Positions 21,645 to 31,954 of a stretch of 64,000 bases of DNA are shown here, piece after piece. The stretch is taken from NCBI GenBank assembly GCA_029959085.1, contig JARWIR010000002.1, positions 33,443,733 through 33,507,732 on the forward strand, read 5' to 3'. A program made the position numbers and the translations under genes. How positions within the stretch are numbered: the first letter of the stretch is position 1; each line of letters opens with the position of its first letter. The notes under the pieces are model-generated. The model was not told the DNA's origin. It did no database searches and saw nothing but the letters and a program-made list of their open reading frames with translations. This DNA is from Nemophila menziesii (lineage: Eukaryota; Streptophyta; Magnoliopsida; Boraginales; Hydrophyllaceae).

Positions 21645-22450
21645 GCTTCTCAATACTGATTTGTATGAAATTAGCACGACCCGGTGATCAAATTATTGGT
21701 GGGAATTATCCCATTTCCCTTGGCGGGACGACTACCTTCCCTCTTTATCTCTCTTCAAGACATGAAGGCTGTTCCTAAACAAACCCTCCCCATACCTCTT
21801 AAAATTTAATGATCGTGGCGTAGAAGCCCCCATATTATCTTATATATAAAAGAGGCTACTTGACCAGCCTAGTGATTCTTCTAATAGGGAAGTACCAAAA
21901 AAGAGATTAAATAAGGGTACCCGAGTGCCTTCGGGGGGCTGACATGTGTAACCAGGTGTTTGAGAAATAACCGCTCTTTCTGGTGAGTTCATATCCGCAC
22001 AATTTTGCTAGAAGAAATCTCCTAGTAATAGAGATTTGGTAGATCCACAGAGCCTCCCTTGACCAGCAGTGAATGAGAAAGTAGGAATAGAAATCAGGAG
22101 TGAAAAAGGTCCAAGGCTTCTTGATAAGAAATGAAAATGCCTTTTAGAGTTAGGAAGCTCCTATGGAAATTCCTTTTGCAAAATTCACCTCTCAAACATA
22201 TGAGATACGTCAAAATCTGGAATGTTTGATTCATTATACTAAGAGATGAGACAGAGTTAGAGGTCTTTAGACACTCAACTATTAAGGGACTTTAGTGACT
22301 CAACCGATATAGAAAGTAGAGGAAGATATTGATTCCCATCTGGTTGAGAGTCGAGAAAGAATCTAGACATAAGAGCTTCGAAACCAAACCGATTAACGAC
22401 TACACCTTGACCGCAATTGCAGGAATAGGTTTACTTTCTAGAGATAGCCC
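21645..22450. other. Organelle-like inserted segment, right part
   Basis: It has the same texture as 18811-20080, with runs such as CCTTCGGGGGGCTGACATG and CATATCCGCACAATTTTGC. No LTR, coding frame or RNA gene is recognised. The right edge is set loosely by the return of AT-rich DNA and copia gag near 22540. Confidence 0.4.
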
Positions 22451-22539
22451 AATGACCAATCATTGCATGATTTTCTAAGTATCCATTAAGTCAAACATTG
22501 ATTCCTTCATATGTTTGCATGAAATTTTTCGCAATTTCA

Positions 22540-22720
22540 TGATTATCTTGTATTAGTTAAAGATAATTTTTTTATGATGATATAAGAAGAACCAAGTGAT
22601 ACATTGTCTTTTATTCCTCGAGGAAAAAGAAGGAAAGCAACTTAGAAGATGATTCTTAAAGTGACAGTTCAAGTGACGATAATGTCGAAGTAAACCAAAC
22701 GATACAAGAATATTTCTAGG
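22540..22720 (+). pseudogene. Copia gag, piece C (acidic Ser/Asp linker)
   Basis: Around 22622 the plus strand reads KKESNLEDDS, a stop, then SDSSSDDNVEVNQTIQEYF. An acidic Ser/Asp-rich linker after a Lys-rich start is typical of the region between the capsid part and the zinc knuckle of copia gag. Upstream bases read LVKDNFF in another frame, so frameshifts are present. It follows pieces A and B in order. Confidence 0.5.
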
Positions 22721-23053
22721 AATGAAATCCCAAGTAAACCACATGATTAAGGTGGGAAAAAAATGAAATGAGCTAATACAATATAATTTCAACAATATTG
22801 AACACATCAAGTCACATTGTATCAAACTTCTAAGAAAGCAAGCCAAGAAAAGATATGCATGCTCAAGCTAACAAACGTTTTGATAAATAAAAAAAGTAAA
22901 GATGAAAAAGATCACATTTTAAAAATGGAGGAAATGTTTTGTTGGGAATGAAGAGGTGTGTTATTTTATAAATGAACACCTTTTAATTTTTAGGTTTTAA
23001 AAAAAAAAAACCTAAACCCTTGAATTTTAATTACTATGTTATAAATATATAAC
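22721..23053. other. AT-rich degenerate DNA, no gene seen
   Basis: Perhaps more of the decayed copia gag. At 22938 a TGTTGGGAATGAAGAGG start resembles a copia LTR end, but no matching second end was found. Confidence 0.3.
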
Positions 23054-23270
23054 TTTGAAAATTTAGCAAGGTTTTCATCTCAACACTTTACTTTCAACAC
23101 TCAATTTCTCATTTACTTTTCATTTCTATACACAATTGAATATATATTATTAATTACCCAAGTGAAACGAACAAATTTTGTATTTGTCCCGACCTATAAC
23201 GAGGTCCATAACATATTTTAAATTTGAGTTAAAGTAAGCAACTTCACTTGTTTTAAATACCAAATGACAA
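23054..23270 (+). repeat. 217-bp direct repeat, copy A
   Basis: Starts TTTGAAAATTTAGCAAGG and ends CCAAATGACAA. It matches 23861-24077 with scattered changes and includes the shared run TTTGTATTTGTCCCGACC. Function unknown. Confidence 0.85.
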
Positions 23271-23860
23271 CATCCCCCACATGGATGAAAATTTACTGGT
23301 CATAATGCATATGAAAGCAAAATGAGAGAGAAAAAATTATGGAAGAATACTACATCGAGAAAGGTAACTTTTGGCCTTGAACCTTCTCTAGTAAGAGTTA
23401 TCGGATTTACTTGCTAACCAGTGAACTTGATGTCTTGAACTGTTCAACTTTGATGTAAACCAAGTCAATAGAACTTGCGTAGTAACCCTGACCATTATTT
23501 TTTTCTCACAGATGTATCCATTTCTGGCCATGGACAATTCCTGAAATTCATGAGTAATTTTTCAAGAAACTAGCCTTTCAATATTTTCCTAGGAGCGACC
23601 CGCACTCCTTTACTCATATAGGTGGTCTCTTGTCAACAGTATCATGTATTACTCTATCTTCAATTTAATATACAAAAACCATTAAAAGCTTTTTTTAACC
23701 TCTACGTTTAACATGAAGCATTGTATATAGGTTCTAGGAAAATCCCCACAATGCTCAACACCGAGTTGCATTTTGCATAATTCGATTTTCCCTTTGAACT
23801 TAGATCATGGGATCTCCAATCTACTATGTAGGGTTTCTATTATGGCAACTCATTTTTTAC
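23271..23860. other. Unique stretch between the 217-bp direct repeats
   Basis: AT-rich. No credible coding frame or primer site is seen. If the repeats were LTRs, a primer site should follow 23270, and none is visible. Confidence 0.35.
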
Positions 23861-24077
23861 TTCAAAAATTTAGCAAGGTTTTCATCCCAACACTTCACTT
23901 TCAACACTTAATTTCTCATTCATTTTCTATTTTTATAGAACAAGTGAATACATATTATTAATCACCTGAGTGCACGAACAAATTTTGTATTTGTCCCGAC
24001 CTATAACGATATCCATAACATATTTTAAATTTGAGTTTAAGTGAGCCACTTCACTTGGTTTAAATACCAAATGACAA
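23861..24077 (+). repeat. 217-bp direct repeat, copy B
   Basis: Diverged direct copy of 23054-23270, 807 bp further on. The pair may be a decayed small LTR element or a local duplication. Confidence 0.85.
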
Positions 24078-24329
24078 TACATAATTTTTCCTTGTCTCTT
24101 GATGAGATTTGCGATAATGAGCTTTGAGATGGGTTTACGTAAATTTACAAAAACTGCTATCATTCCATCAAAATAGTAAAATGATTTATTGAAGAAATTC
24201 AAAAAAAGAGCAAAAAAGGAACAATGAATTATTCAAAGCTTTAAATACTTCTAAAAAATTAAATGATGAATTTGATTGTGAAAATGAGGCATTTTATGAA
24301 AAGGATAGTAAATTTTAAAATGAAAATAT

Positions 24330-24410
24330 TTTCTTGCCAAAAATTGTCGAGGACCTGAATGCTATTATTTCAAGATTCATAAAACGTTGAGATAGCTTAA
24401 TATCTATCTT
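24330..24410 (+). pseudogene. Copia gag, piece D (decayed zinc-knuckle region)
   Basis: The plus strand reads FLAKNCRGPECYYFKIHKT. This has the form of the segment around the copia gag zinc knuckle, 'KG..C..C...GH', with Cys and His lost. Across the LINE-1 insertion the frame goes on at 56114 as YLKYGKIVFEKECVG, like the 'CP.YLK.KGK' that follows the knuckle. This is tentative because the knuckle itself is decayed. Confidence 0.4.
24395..24410 (+). repeat. LINE-1 target-site duplication, left copy
   Basis: GCTTAATATCTATCTT, 16 bp, identical to 56098-56113. It marks both ends of LINE-1 although they are now 31.7 kb apart. Confidence 0.92.
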
Positions 24411-24429
24411 TTTTATTACAGAAGAGATA

Positions 24430-26205
24430 TGATGTCTCCCTATTTGATCTAATTATTAGCCCATTGGAGACATCCTTTTAGGTGAATATTTGACTTATAT
24501 CATAGACTTTTATACTTATTTCATCATATTATACTTTCTCCCCTTGGAATTAGACTATTTGCATTTTTAGAGCTTTTATGCATTAATCTGATTATTTTTA
24601 GTGCAAAGTTAGTAGGTTCTTGAATTTCATGAAAGACCACTACAAGGAGGAGATATGAGAATTAAAGTATTAGGGTATTTTAGTGTGTTAGGAAGTAATT
24701 TTATTCGAGTTTCTAATTTTAGAGTGCACTTTCCTATTTCTATTCTTGAATTATGGATTTATTAATTTTTAAAGCATATGCAGTTTAATTATTTATTTAT
24801 TGTGAAACTTTAAAAGATATATGGTAATTAATTAGAGACCAAGTCAAGTCTAAGAAGTAAAGGGAAGAGATATACATGGAAATAACAAGATTAAGGAAGG
24901 ATATATGCAAAGAAGGAAAAGATAAAGCTGCCAAATAAATCTAAAATTCCAGCCACGTTTCAAAGACGAGCTCATAACTTAAGATTAGCTAGGAATTTGG
25001 GAGAATGGTCTGAACCAATGGAAAAAGCTTTCCGAGACAAGCGGTTTTGACTATTGGAACGCGTCAAACGGATAAGTATTGAAGGAATATGACCAAAACA
25101 AATCAGCAGCAGAATCTTACCTTTCCTAGATTTTAGGGCTGCGAATTAAAGAGTTCTTGACTTGTCTTCCACTCCAAGTAAATTAGAGTTAGGGATTGCT
25201 AACACCTATAAATACACCCTTTAGCCTCCTCTTTTCACACAATTCAGAGAATTACACAAGAGGCTTAAGGTTTTCAAGTCAGAGCAAGAAGGCAAGGAGA
25301 AACTAGTGTTGGAGGAATCCTGTTCTTCCATCAACAGTCATCCTATCCTTTAGGTTATCAATTTATCTTTTGTATTTGAACATGAATTCCTTTTATTTAT
25401 TTTCAGTCTTTAATTTTATCATGAGCTAAATTTCATATACTTGAGAATCGTATTAAAGGGATGGACCCTAATTAATTTAATCTTTGTTTTGAATTTGGGA
25501 TTGTTATGATTTAAATTGAATGAGTCTTGGATATTGGATATTACTTTGTTCTTAATCACTATTTCTTTTCCGCACACCAAGAACTAGGTTTTAGTTTTTG
25601 GGCTATTCACTTTAGTGGCGAAGTGATCATCCGACAGGGGGGTTTGAATACAGACTTAGGTAATACCCGTGTAATGTCCGTTATTGACCGACAAGCTTAA
25701 CTAATCACATAGCCAAAGAGGTAACATATTATTCATCTGAAAGTAGCTTATATTCATTCACCCTGACGGGGTTCGTAATATCGTAGGATAGCTCTTAGGT
25801 CCACCCTGACGGGGGCTAGGAGATATTAGATTCCCGACTTATATACTAATACCAATTCTACCCTTAAACATAGCATAGATTACGTTACTTAGGTGGATTC
25901 CTTGCGAGACTCAAGTATCTTTCATATCTGAAGTCGTCTTTTACTTGCATTATTTATTTTCAGTTATTTAATTTCAGTCTTTATTTATTTGTATCTTAGT
26001 TATTATAAAAACCAAACAAAAATCATATTATTTACTTTTCTGTCAATCTGTTATTTCTACTATCTGATTAATATTGGAGTTGAACCTAATCCGTCCCTGA
26101 GAACGAAAATCAATTTATCGAATATTACTTGGACAATCGTGCACTTGCGGTATTGTGGTTCCTTTTATTTTCGTACTTTATTTTATAACACACCACGACT
26201 CACCA
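24430..26205 (+). repeat. Athila-1 5' LTR
   Basis: 1776 bp, TGATGTCTCCCTATT...CACCA. LTR end inverted repeat 24430-24439 with 24466-24474; TATA box 25207-25214; CCCTGACGGGG repeats near 25760 and 25805. Confidence 0.93.
25207..25214 (+). promoter_or_regulatory. TATA box of the Athila-1 5' LTR
   Basis: TATAAATA in the run CACCTATAAATACACCC. The same sequence is in the 3' LTR (32769-32776) and in the Athila-5 LTR (56739-56746). It is the likely start signal for the element transcript. Confidence 0.65.
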
Positions 26206-26211
26206 AGTTTT

Positions 26212-26229
26212 TGGCGCCGCTGCCAGGGA
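26212..26229 (+). promoter_or_regulatory. Athila-1 primer binding site (tRNA-Asp type)
   Basis: TGGCGCCGCTGCCAGGGA, 6 bp after the LTR. It differs at two places from the complement of plant Asp tRNA. Confidence 0.85.
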
Positions 26230-26316
26230 CGGTAGCGTGTGACCTCGGTGTTAATATTTAGTAGTTTAATTGTTAGTTTAGTTTTAGTTTTATTTTTCAG
26301 TTTTACGCTTTAGGTT

Positions 26317-26331
26317 GTCTTTCTTTCTCAG
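26317..26331 (+). promoter_or_regulatory. 3' splice-site-like element before gag
   Basis: GTCTTTCTTTCTCAG followed by GTTTACA, 19 bp before the gag ATG. A matching pyrimidine tract plus CAG stands before gag in Athila-2 (46099-46085), Athila-3 (11336-11351) and Athila-5 (57778-57789). Confidence 0.4.
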
Positions 26332-26349
26332 GTTTACAAGTTTTGGTAT

Positions 26350-27950
26350 ATGCTTGAAGATCTCGTGATTCTAGCGAATCCCGAAAACCTAGTTCGAGAA
26401 GCAAACAAAAGAAAGAGAGAAGCTAAAGCAAAAGAGTTAGAAGAGAGGTTAGCTAGAGAAGCAGAGATGGAAGGAGACGAAAATCAACAATTGAATCAAC
26501 AGAATGGTCAAAACCTTCAACAAGTTCAACCTCCTCAGAACAATGATCCGTGGTTTGTTAATGGCCCTGAACAAGCTCCATATCGAGCTTCTGCCCTTGG
26601 AATTGGCCCTGTAAATATTAATGTTGAGAGATACAGACCCGATCCTGGTATGTTGTCTCAATTTCAGAGTTATGGCAATTTCCGAGGAGCACCTGGCGAA
26701 GATCCAACCCGTGCTGTACAGAAGTTCATGCAAATTTGCGATTCCTATATTACGCAAGGAGTGACAAGAGATCAAATGAATTTCGCAAATTTTAGGTATT
26801 TTGTTATAGATGGAGAAAGTGAATGGCATGATTCTGAAGAACCTGGATCAATCACTATCTGGGACGTATTACAAACTGCGTTCTTCGATAGATACTACCC
26901 AACAAATATGAGATTAGATGCGCAAGTTGAATTAACCTCGTTCAGACAAGATCAAGACGAAGCTTTAGGTAGAAGTTGGACAAGATTTCAGATTTGTTTG
27001 AGAAGAGTCCCTGATCATGGCCTTACAGAAATATAACAAATGAAGATATTCTACAGAGGCCTTGATGGTCCTTCAAGAAAAGACTTAGACCTGCTTTGTG
27101 GTGGTGGATTTTTACAGGTACAACCAGTCCATGCTAAGATTATTTTGAATAGAACCGTGGCGAATGAGATGGGTTGGAATACCGTGAGAACACCTATCTG
27201 AGGTGGAAGAGAAAATAGTGCCATGATTAAGGGAAAATTCTTCTCATTGGAGAATAAATTGAAGACCACTTTGGAGTAGCAATTGAAACAGCTTACTCTA
27301 GCTGTTACAAACAGTCTTTTAGGTAGAAGAGCATATGTTAATGTTACGCAAGAAGTTTATGGGTGTTCTAACTATGGTGTACAAGATCATGATTGGGAGC
27401 ATTGTCAAAGTAATCCAAGTCGTAATGTTTATTGCCAACCAAGGGAACTATAACTCAGGTGGTCAAGGTTATCAACCGAATAGAAACCATCCAGGTTTCC
27501 AATATTCAAATCCAAATGGGGCCGCTAATCAAACTTATGCATATCAACCGCGTCCCCAAGGTAATAACTATCAACCAAGACCACAGATTAACTACCAAGG
27601 GGGACAAGGTTACGGAAATCAAGCTCAGAGACAACCTCCTCAAAACACTTATACCGACACCATGAATCAGAAAGCTCTACCTGCTCAACCTCAAGAAGGT
27701 GCGTTAGATGTTCAACAAACCTTGGTAACATTATTCAACGCTCAACAGGCTACGTTCGCAACACTTAAATTGATAGAAAATCAGATGGCTCAAATGGCAA
27801 AGCAACTAAATCAGCGTCCACAGGGACAACTACCAAGCGATACTGAAGAACCTAAACCATATGAAGAATGTAACACTATCACTCTTAGAAGTGGTAAGAA
27901 TCTTCCACCACCACCTTTTACCGTTATGGAAAAAAAGAAACATCTGTGAA
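26350..27950 (+). pseudogene. gag: Athila-1 gag
   Basis: The capsid-nucleocapsid polyprotein that packs element RNA. The ATG at 26350 is chosen because MLEDL...NPENLVREANKRK matches in form the start of gag in Athila-2 (NPESLIRLANKRR). Capsid core: GNFRGAPGEDPTRAVQKFMQ and AFFDRYYPTNMRLDAQVEL, typical of Athila-type gag. Breaks: in-frame stops at 27034-27036 and near 27199 and 27278, and a frameshift near 27428. The zinc knuckle at about 27361 reads CSNYGVQDHDWEHC, with the second Cys changed to Tyr, so zinc binding is probably lost. The last part is Gln/Pro-rich and ends in ITLRSGKNLPPPP. Confidence 0.85.
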
Positions 27951-28303
27951 AGAGAAAACGGTAAATGATGTAGTGGAAAAGGAAGATGGACCAGAAGTAG
28001 TGGAAGTGGAGAAGATTTCGGTAAATCCGAAGAAGAAAGATGCTATAGAAGTCTGTCCTCCTCCGCCATTCCCGTCGAGAGTTCGGAGAAAGGAGATACT
28101 GCGAATATCAGAGATTCATGAACATGGTGAGCAAGCTTAACATTAATATACCTTTCTTAGAAGCTATCAAAGGTGTACCGAAATACATGAAATTATTGAA
28201 AAGAGCTATCACCAGCAAGCGTCAGTATCTTGAGAATGAAATTGTGGGTTTTCCAGAAGAGTGTAGTGCCATCTTCCAGATAAGTTGCCACCTAAATTAC
28301 TAG
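27946..28303 (+). pseudogene. Athila-1 gag-protease linker
   Basis: Acidic and Pro-rich segment (VVEKEDGPEVVEVEKI, then PPPPFPSRVRRKE), then a stretch LNINIPFLEAIKGVPKYMKL that precedes the protease in this family. Two frameshifts split it at about 28130 and 28290. In Athila-2 the same segment is at 44356-43982. Confidence 0.8.
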
Positions 28304-28788
28304 ATCATGGAAGTTTCACAATTCCAATTTCTATTGGTGCTACGTGGCAAGGGAAAGCTTTATGCGATTTGGGAGCAAATATTAATCTCATGCCCAAATC
28401 AGTCTTTGAAAAGTTGAAGATAGGAACCGCAAAACCCACCTCTATGGTTTTGCAAATGGCTGATAGATCCCTCGTACATCCAGAGGGAAGACTAGAAGAT
28501 GTCCTCGTCAAGGCAGGTACGTTAATCTTTCCTGTTGATTTTGTTATACTTGATTACGACGCGGATAGGAATATCCCCATTATTTTGGGGAGACCATTCC
28601 TAGCCACGGGGCGTACTTTGATTGATGTAGAGAACGGTGAAATGATTATGCGTATCCAAGACGAGGAGATAAAATTTAACGTGTTTAAACTAATGAAGTT
28701 TCCGGATCCCAAGGAGGATTGCTTCCGGATTGATGTGATTGAACAAAAAGAGCCAACTAAGGTTGTGGAAACCTTAGGAATGGAGTAA
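28285..28788 (+). CDS. Athila-1 retropepsin-like aspartic protease
   Basis: The domain starts PPKLLDHGSFTIPISIG and has the active-site region ALCDLGANINLMPKSVFEKL, the Athila form of the D-[ST]-G loop. It then has the hydrophobic VDFVILDYDAD strand, the flap-side IILGRPFLATGRTLIDV and MRIQDEEIKFNVFK. 167 codons without a stop. It would cut the gag polyprotein. It ends at a TAA just before a short basic ORF, with no reverse transcriptase following. The frame is intact here while gag upstream is broken. Confidence 0.85.
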   Translation: MPPKLLDHGSFTIPISIGATWQGKALCDLGANINLMPKSVFEKLKIGTAKPTSMVLQMADRSLVHPEGRLEDVLVKAGTLIFPVDFVILDYDADRNIPIILGRPFLATGRTLIDVENGEMIMRIQDEEIKFNVFKLMKFPDPKEDCFRIDVIEQKEPTKVVETLGME

Positions 28789-28800
28789 AGAAAGCTCTGA

Positions 28801-29133
28801 AAGAAACCGCCTAATAAAGATCCTCCATATCCTAAGGAAAAGCCACACCTCGATCATGCAAAGAAGAAAGAAAAGGGGCAAGCTCTAAAGGCTCCTAAAG
28901 AACCTAAGAAAGAGAGGAAAAAAAGGGAGTTCAGTATAGGCGAAGAAGTCGCAATGAAGAAACCTGATCCTCCTCCAAAAGAACGCGAAGCCAAGAGTAC
29001 TTGGCAAGGACCGTTCATGGTCACAAAGGTTATTTCGAATCAACTGGTGATAATAAAAGCTAAGGGATGCAAATTCCGTGTAGCAAATGTTGATAACCTC
29101 ACTCACTGCTGGGGAGGTTATGTGAAAAAATGA
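28801..29133 (+). CDS. Athila-1 short basic ORF with a polyprotein C-terminus-like end
   Basis: An open frame of 110 codons, opened by a TGA at 28798-28800. The first half is Lys/Pro-rich (KKKEKGQALKAPKEPKKERK). The second half has VAMKKPDPPPKEREAKSTWQ, then GPFMVTKVISNQLVIIKAKG, and ends THCWGGYVKK. The GPF...VTKV...RVANVDNLTHCWGG layout is like the end of gypsy integrase polyproteins. The whole RT-RNase H-integrase core is missing between this and the protease, yet the frame stays open. It could be a deletion product or a non-autonomous family with its own short protein. Confidence 0.6.
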   Translation, partial: KKPPNKDPPYPKEKPHLDHAKKKEKGQALKAPKEPKKERKKREFSIGEEVAMKKPDPPPKEREAKSTWQGPFMVTKVISNQLVIIKAKGCKFRVANVDNLTHCWGGYVKK

Positions 29134-30072
29134 TTCATGAGGTAACCCGTCGAGCTTAACGACGTTAAACAAAAGCCATTTCATTGTATATAAGTTTATT
29201 GCTTTATGTTTTTCAATTCCTAGTGTATAATTCTAAGTTATTGTCGAGTCTTAGTGTCTACTTTTAAAATAAATGAGAAAGGTAGTGTGTTAATGGTGCA
29301 GGAATTGAGTTTGGGGTGCTGAGGAAACAAAAGAGGGAAAAATCTACTGCACTGGCTGGCTAGCCGGTCAGATCACCGGCATGCCGGTGGAGGAAAAACA
29401 CGAGCCCACACGTCTAAGGCTAGGGTTGTTTGCCGGGAGGTAGGAAAAATTAAAGTATCGTACCGGTATGCTGGCCAGATTCCCGGTATGTCGGCCAGAA
29501 GGAAAACACGTGCCCACGGGTTGCTCGACACGGGTATTTTGACGGAGCGAATTTGAGAAGAACAGCGCACCGGCTAGCCGGTGACACCGCCGGTATGCTG
29601 GTGCCCAAAAAACACGTGGGCTCGGGTTCAAGACAGAAAGTTACACGAAGGGGAGACCTCCAGCACCGGTATGCCGGCAATTCCGCTGGTATGCCGGTCC
29701 ATAGGTCGGTTTTGAAGAGTTTGTTGCCTTATACACTTCTTACCTTATCAAGTGCAAACCCTAGCCTCTTCCACACGAATTTTCCAGCTCCCAACCTTAT
29801 CAATAGACCTTGAAGCTTGATTAAACCTCTACAACAAACACAATAACATCAATAATCCTCTCCTCCATCCTCCATTAACACAAATTCTTCATCAAATTCA
29901 TCACACTACATCATTAAACACCATCAAGATCATCAAGCTATCAAGAGTTCTTCCAAGATTCAGCAAGAAACCTTCTTCTTTCATCAAATCAAAGCAAGAA
30001 ACTCAAGCTACACATATCTTTCTTAAATTTATTCTATTCTTGGTGTAACTTGATTTTGGGGTCAAATCAAAC
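29134..30072 (+). repeat. Athila-1 spacer with GC-rich palindrome block
   Basis: Polypurine-like tract TTGAGTTTGGGGT at 29305-29317. Then 29355-29700 holds many CCGG-bounded palindromes, among them perfect 16-mers CACCGGCATGCCGGTG (29374-29389) and CACCGGCTAGCCGGTG (29568-29583), plus variants with CCGGTATGCCGG. A CA-rich leader follows (29820-30050), then TTGATTTTGGGGTC (30050-30063) just before the env-like ATG. Short frames on both strands here are caused by the GC-rich repeats. Confidence 0.8.
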
Positions 30073-30531
30073 ATGACGAACAGAACAGATGCTATGGATT
30101 ATAAGAGGAAATGTTACATCCTAGGGAAGAAAAAAAGTTTTCCTGGATCCACAATTGAAACTACCATCAATCTTGATGAGCATATTGAAAAGAAACAACA
30201 TGAAGAGGCACCTACACAACCACTACACAAGAAATTCACAGCTAGGATGAAGGTACCATCAAAGCCTAAAGAAAAGACACAAATTCAAGATCAAGGTTCT
30301 TCTTCTTCCTCTCAAAATAATTCTTGCACACCCTCATGGGCTATCAAATTGCAACAAGAAGTCAATCATCTAAGAAAACAAAACATAACACTTTGGGAGG
30401 AAATTGCCAAGATTAATTCACAATTGGAAGAGGTAACTACGATCATGGATATTGATAATTATTCTTCTTCTTCGGAGAAGGACATGATGGATCTTTATGG
30501 CCTGGTACCCCGTTCTAATTCTTCTTCTTAA
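30073..30531 (+). CDS. Athila-1 short env-like ORF
   Basis: 152 codons, intact. It starts MTNRTDAMDYKRK, matching the start of the Athila-2 env-like ORF (MTNRTDSM). The ~200-residue core of that protein is absent. After a basic part (KFTARMKVPSKPKEKT) come a Ser-rich stretch, a coiled-coil segment (WAIKLQQEVNHLRKQNITLW and EEIAKINSQLEEV, residues about 90-120) and an acidic, Ser-rich tail. No signal peptide or membrane segment is seen, so it is not an envelope glycoprotein as it stands. The name only reflects its place after pol. Function unknown. Confidence 0.65.
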   Translation: MTNRTDAMDYKRKCYILGKKKSFPGSTIETTINLDEHIEKKQHEEAPTQPLHKKFTARMKVPSKPKEKTQIQDQGSSSSSQNNSCTPSWAIKLQQEVNHLRKQNITLWEEIAKINSQLEEVTTIMDIDNYSSSSEKDMMDLYGLVPRSNSSS

Positions 30532-31954
30532 TTGATGGTAGGCACTAGGTAGGTAGTTTAGTTTAATTCTATTGCTTTATTGAGTCTTTTTCGAGTCGTG
30601 GGGACACGACTCACTTTTGAGTTTGGGGTGGGGTTCGTTGCCTATTCCCAGTTTTTTGTGTCTTACATGCTTTCAATAAAATTAATCTTAGGGTTGCGTG
30701 GACTGTAGAGTATTTTAAATCCCCCCCCCCCATCAAGCATGCTTTTTTATGAATTTATGATAGAAAATAGTTGACTTTAGGGGTTAGTATAAAATGCACT
30801 TAGATTGCATGCAAGTATGAGATAATTGATAGGAAGAATTAATGAACCATCAAAAGAAGTAAACTTGTGCTTAAGGATAATGAGTGGTTTGTAGAACGTG
30901 AAATCTGAATGAGTAGAGAACCCACTTAGGTACGAACTAGAGGCAAGCTGTGTAAATAGAAAGATGTAGAGGCAGTTCTTTGTTAGCCCTTTGAATCCTT
31001 TTTGGACTTTTATCCCTGAATTGATTATATCTTCTTAGCCAAATTTTTATCCTTTAATCCTTTCTTTTGTCGCCACATTATAAGCCAATATCCCTTTAGT
31101 TTGTTAGGCATTACCATATGACCCGCACTTGAATCACGATCCTGAGACTTCCTGTCTTGAGCTTGTGTTTGGGGTGGTGGGTCCACTATATGGGAATTTA
31201 CATTGGGTTGGGATTTTTTAGCTTATCAATTGTGCTTTGTTTATATTTTGATGATGATTTACAGGTTTATTATGTTGTAACCCTTTGCCGGGGTAAGAGA
31301 AAATATGAAAAGTTATAAAAAGAAACAAATTTATGAAAAAATAGCATGATATCTCAACATAAAAAAAGAGTCATAGCTATACAAAAGAAAAGAAAATTCA
31401 TATGAAAAGAATATATATATTTGGACCGGCAAAGAAGAAATTTTTATGTGAATCATCTTTAGTGCTTATTGGGTTAATCTGGTGACGCTAAATTAGCGTG
31501 TCAAATGGGTTGAGTGAGAAAGTTATTCGAGTGTAAACTCAAGATCTTAGACAGTTTGTTGATGGTAAGTGAGGAGAGAGCCAAAAGCTCACTTCAAATT
31601 TACCAAATATACATACCATACCGTTCCAAAGCCTATATTAAAACCGTAAAGACCTCGTGATTCCTAGATACACAGTGAGTTAATAGGGAGTATGCTAAGT
31701 GGAGCATTCAAAGCAAGTAAGGATCGAGGAACACCCTATAACCACCATCTTGAGATAAGTACCAAGTGTAACTTTCTAGCATTGTGAAATTAATTTTGGA
31801 TTGATATTATTTTGTGTTTGATTTTGCATGATATGTGTATGTGTATATTAATTCATGGATTAAACTATATGAGATTTGTTTTAAGTTGTGCTTTGGGAAT
31901 ATTTGCTAGATTCTACCTTCTGCGTTCACCTAAAAGGCCTTTGTTTTTATTTTA
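30532..31954 (+). other. Athila-1 3' non-coding region
   Basis: No gene. It holds hairpin GAGTCGTGGGGACACGACTC (30593-30612) followed by GAGTTTGGGGTGGGG (30619-30633), then hairpin GAGAC...GTCTT (31145-31159) followed by GTGTTTGGGGTGG (31166-31178). An 11-base C run is at 30721-30731. The layout is shared with Athila-2, -3 and -4. Confidence 0.8.
30593..30633 (+). promoter_or_regulatory. Internal hairpin plus polypurine-like tract (module 1), Athila-1
   Basis: Arms GAGTCGTG and CACGACTC around GGGA, then six bases later GAGTTTGGGGTGGGG. The same module is at 38137-38177 (Athila-2) and 61960-62000 (Athila-4), and weakened at 14044-14080 (Athila-3). Confidence 0.6.

Noticed and set aside
23054..24077. 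The direct repeat pair as LTRs of a complete small retrotransposon
   Set aside because: No TG..CA ends, primer site, polypurine tract or target duplication could be found.
26212..26229. Asp tRNA match as a tRNA gene
   Set aside because: Only the 3' end complement is present, right after an LTR, so it is a primer binding site.
26449..26829. A 126-codon minus-strand frame opposite Athila-1 gag
   Set aside because: It lies antisense to a clear capsid domain and has no motif of its own.
29350..29700. The spaced palindromes as a CRISPR array
   Set aside because: Repeats are short, varied and unevenly spaced, and the genome is a plant's.
29368..29813. Several overlapping frames on both strands rich in Arg, Pro and Cys
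   Set aside because: They come from the GC-rich palindrome block, which lacks stops by composition.
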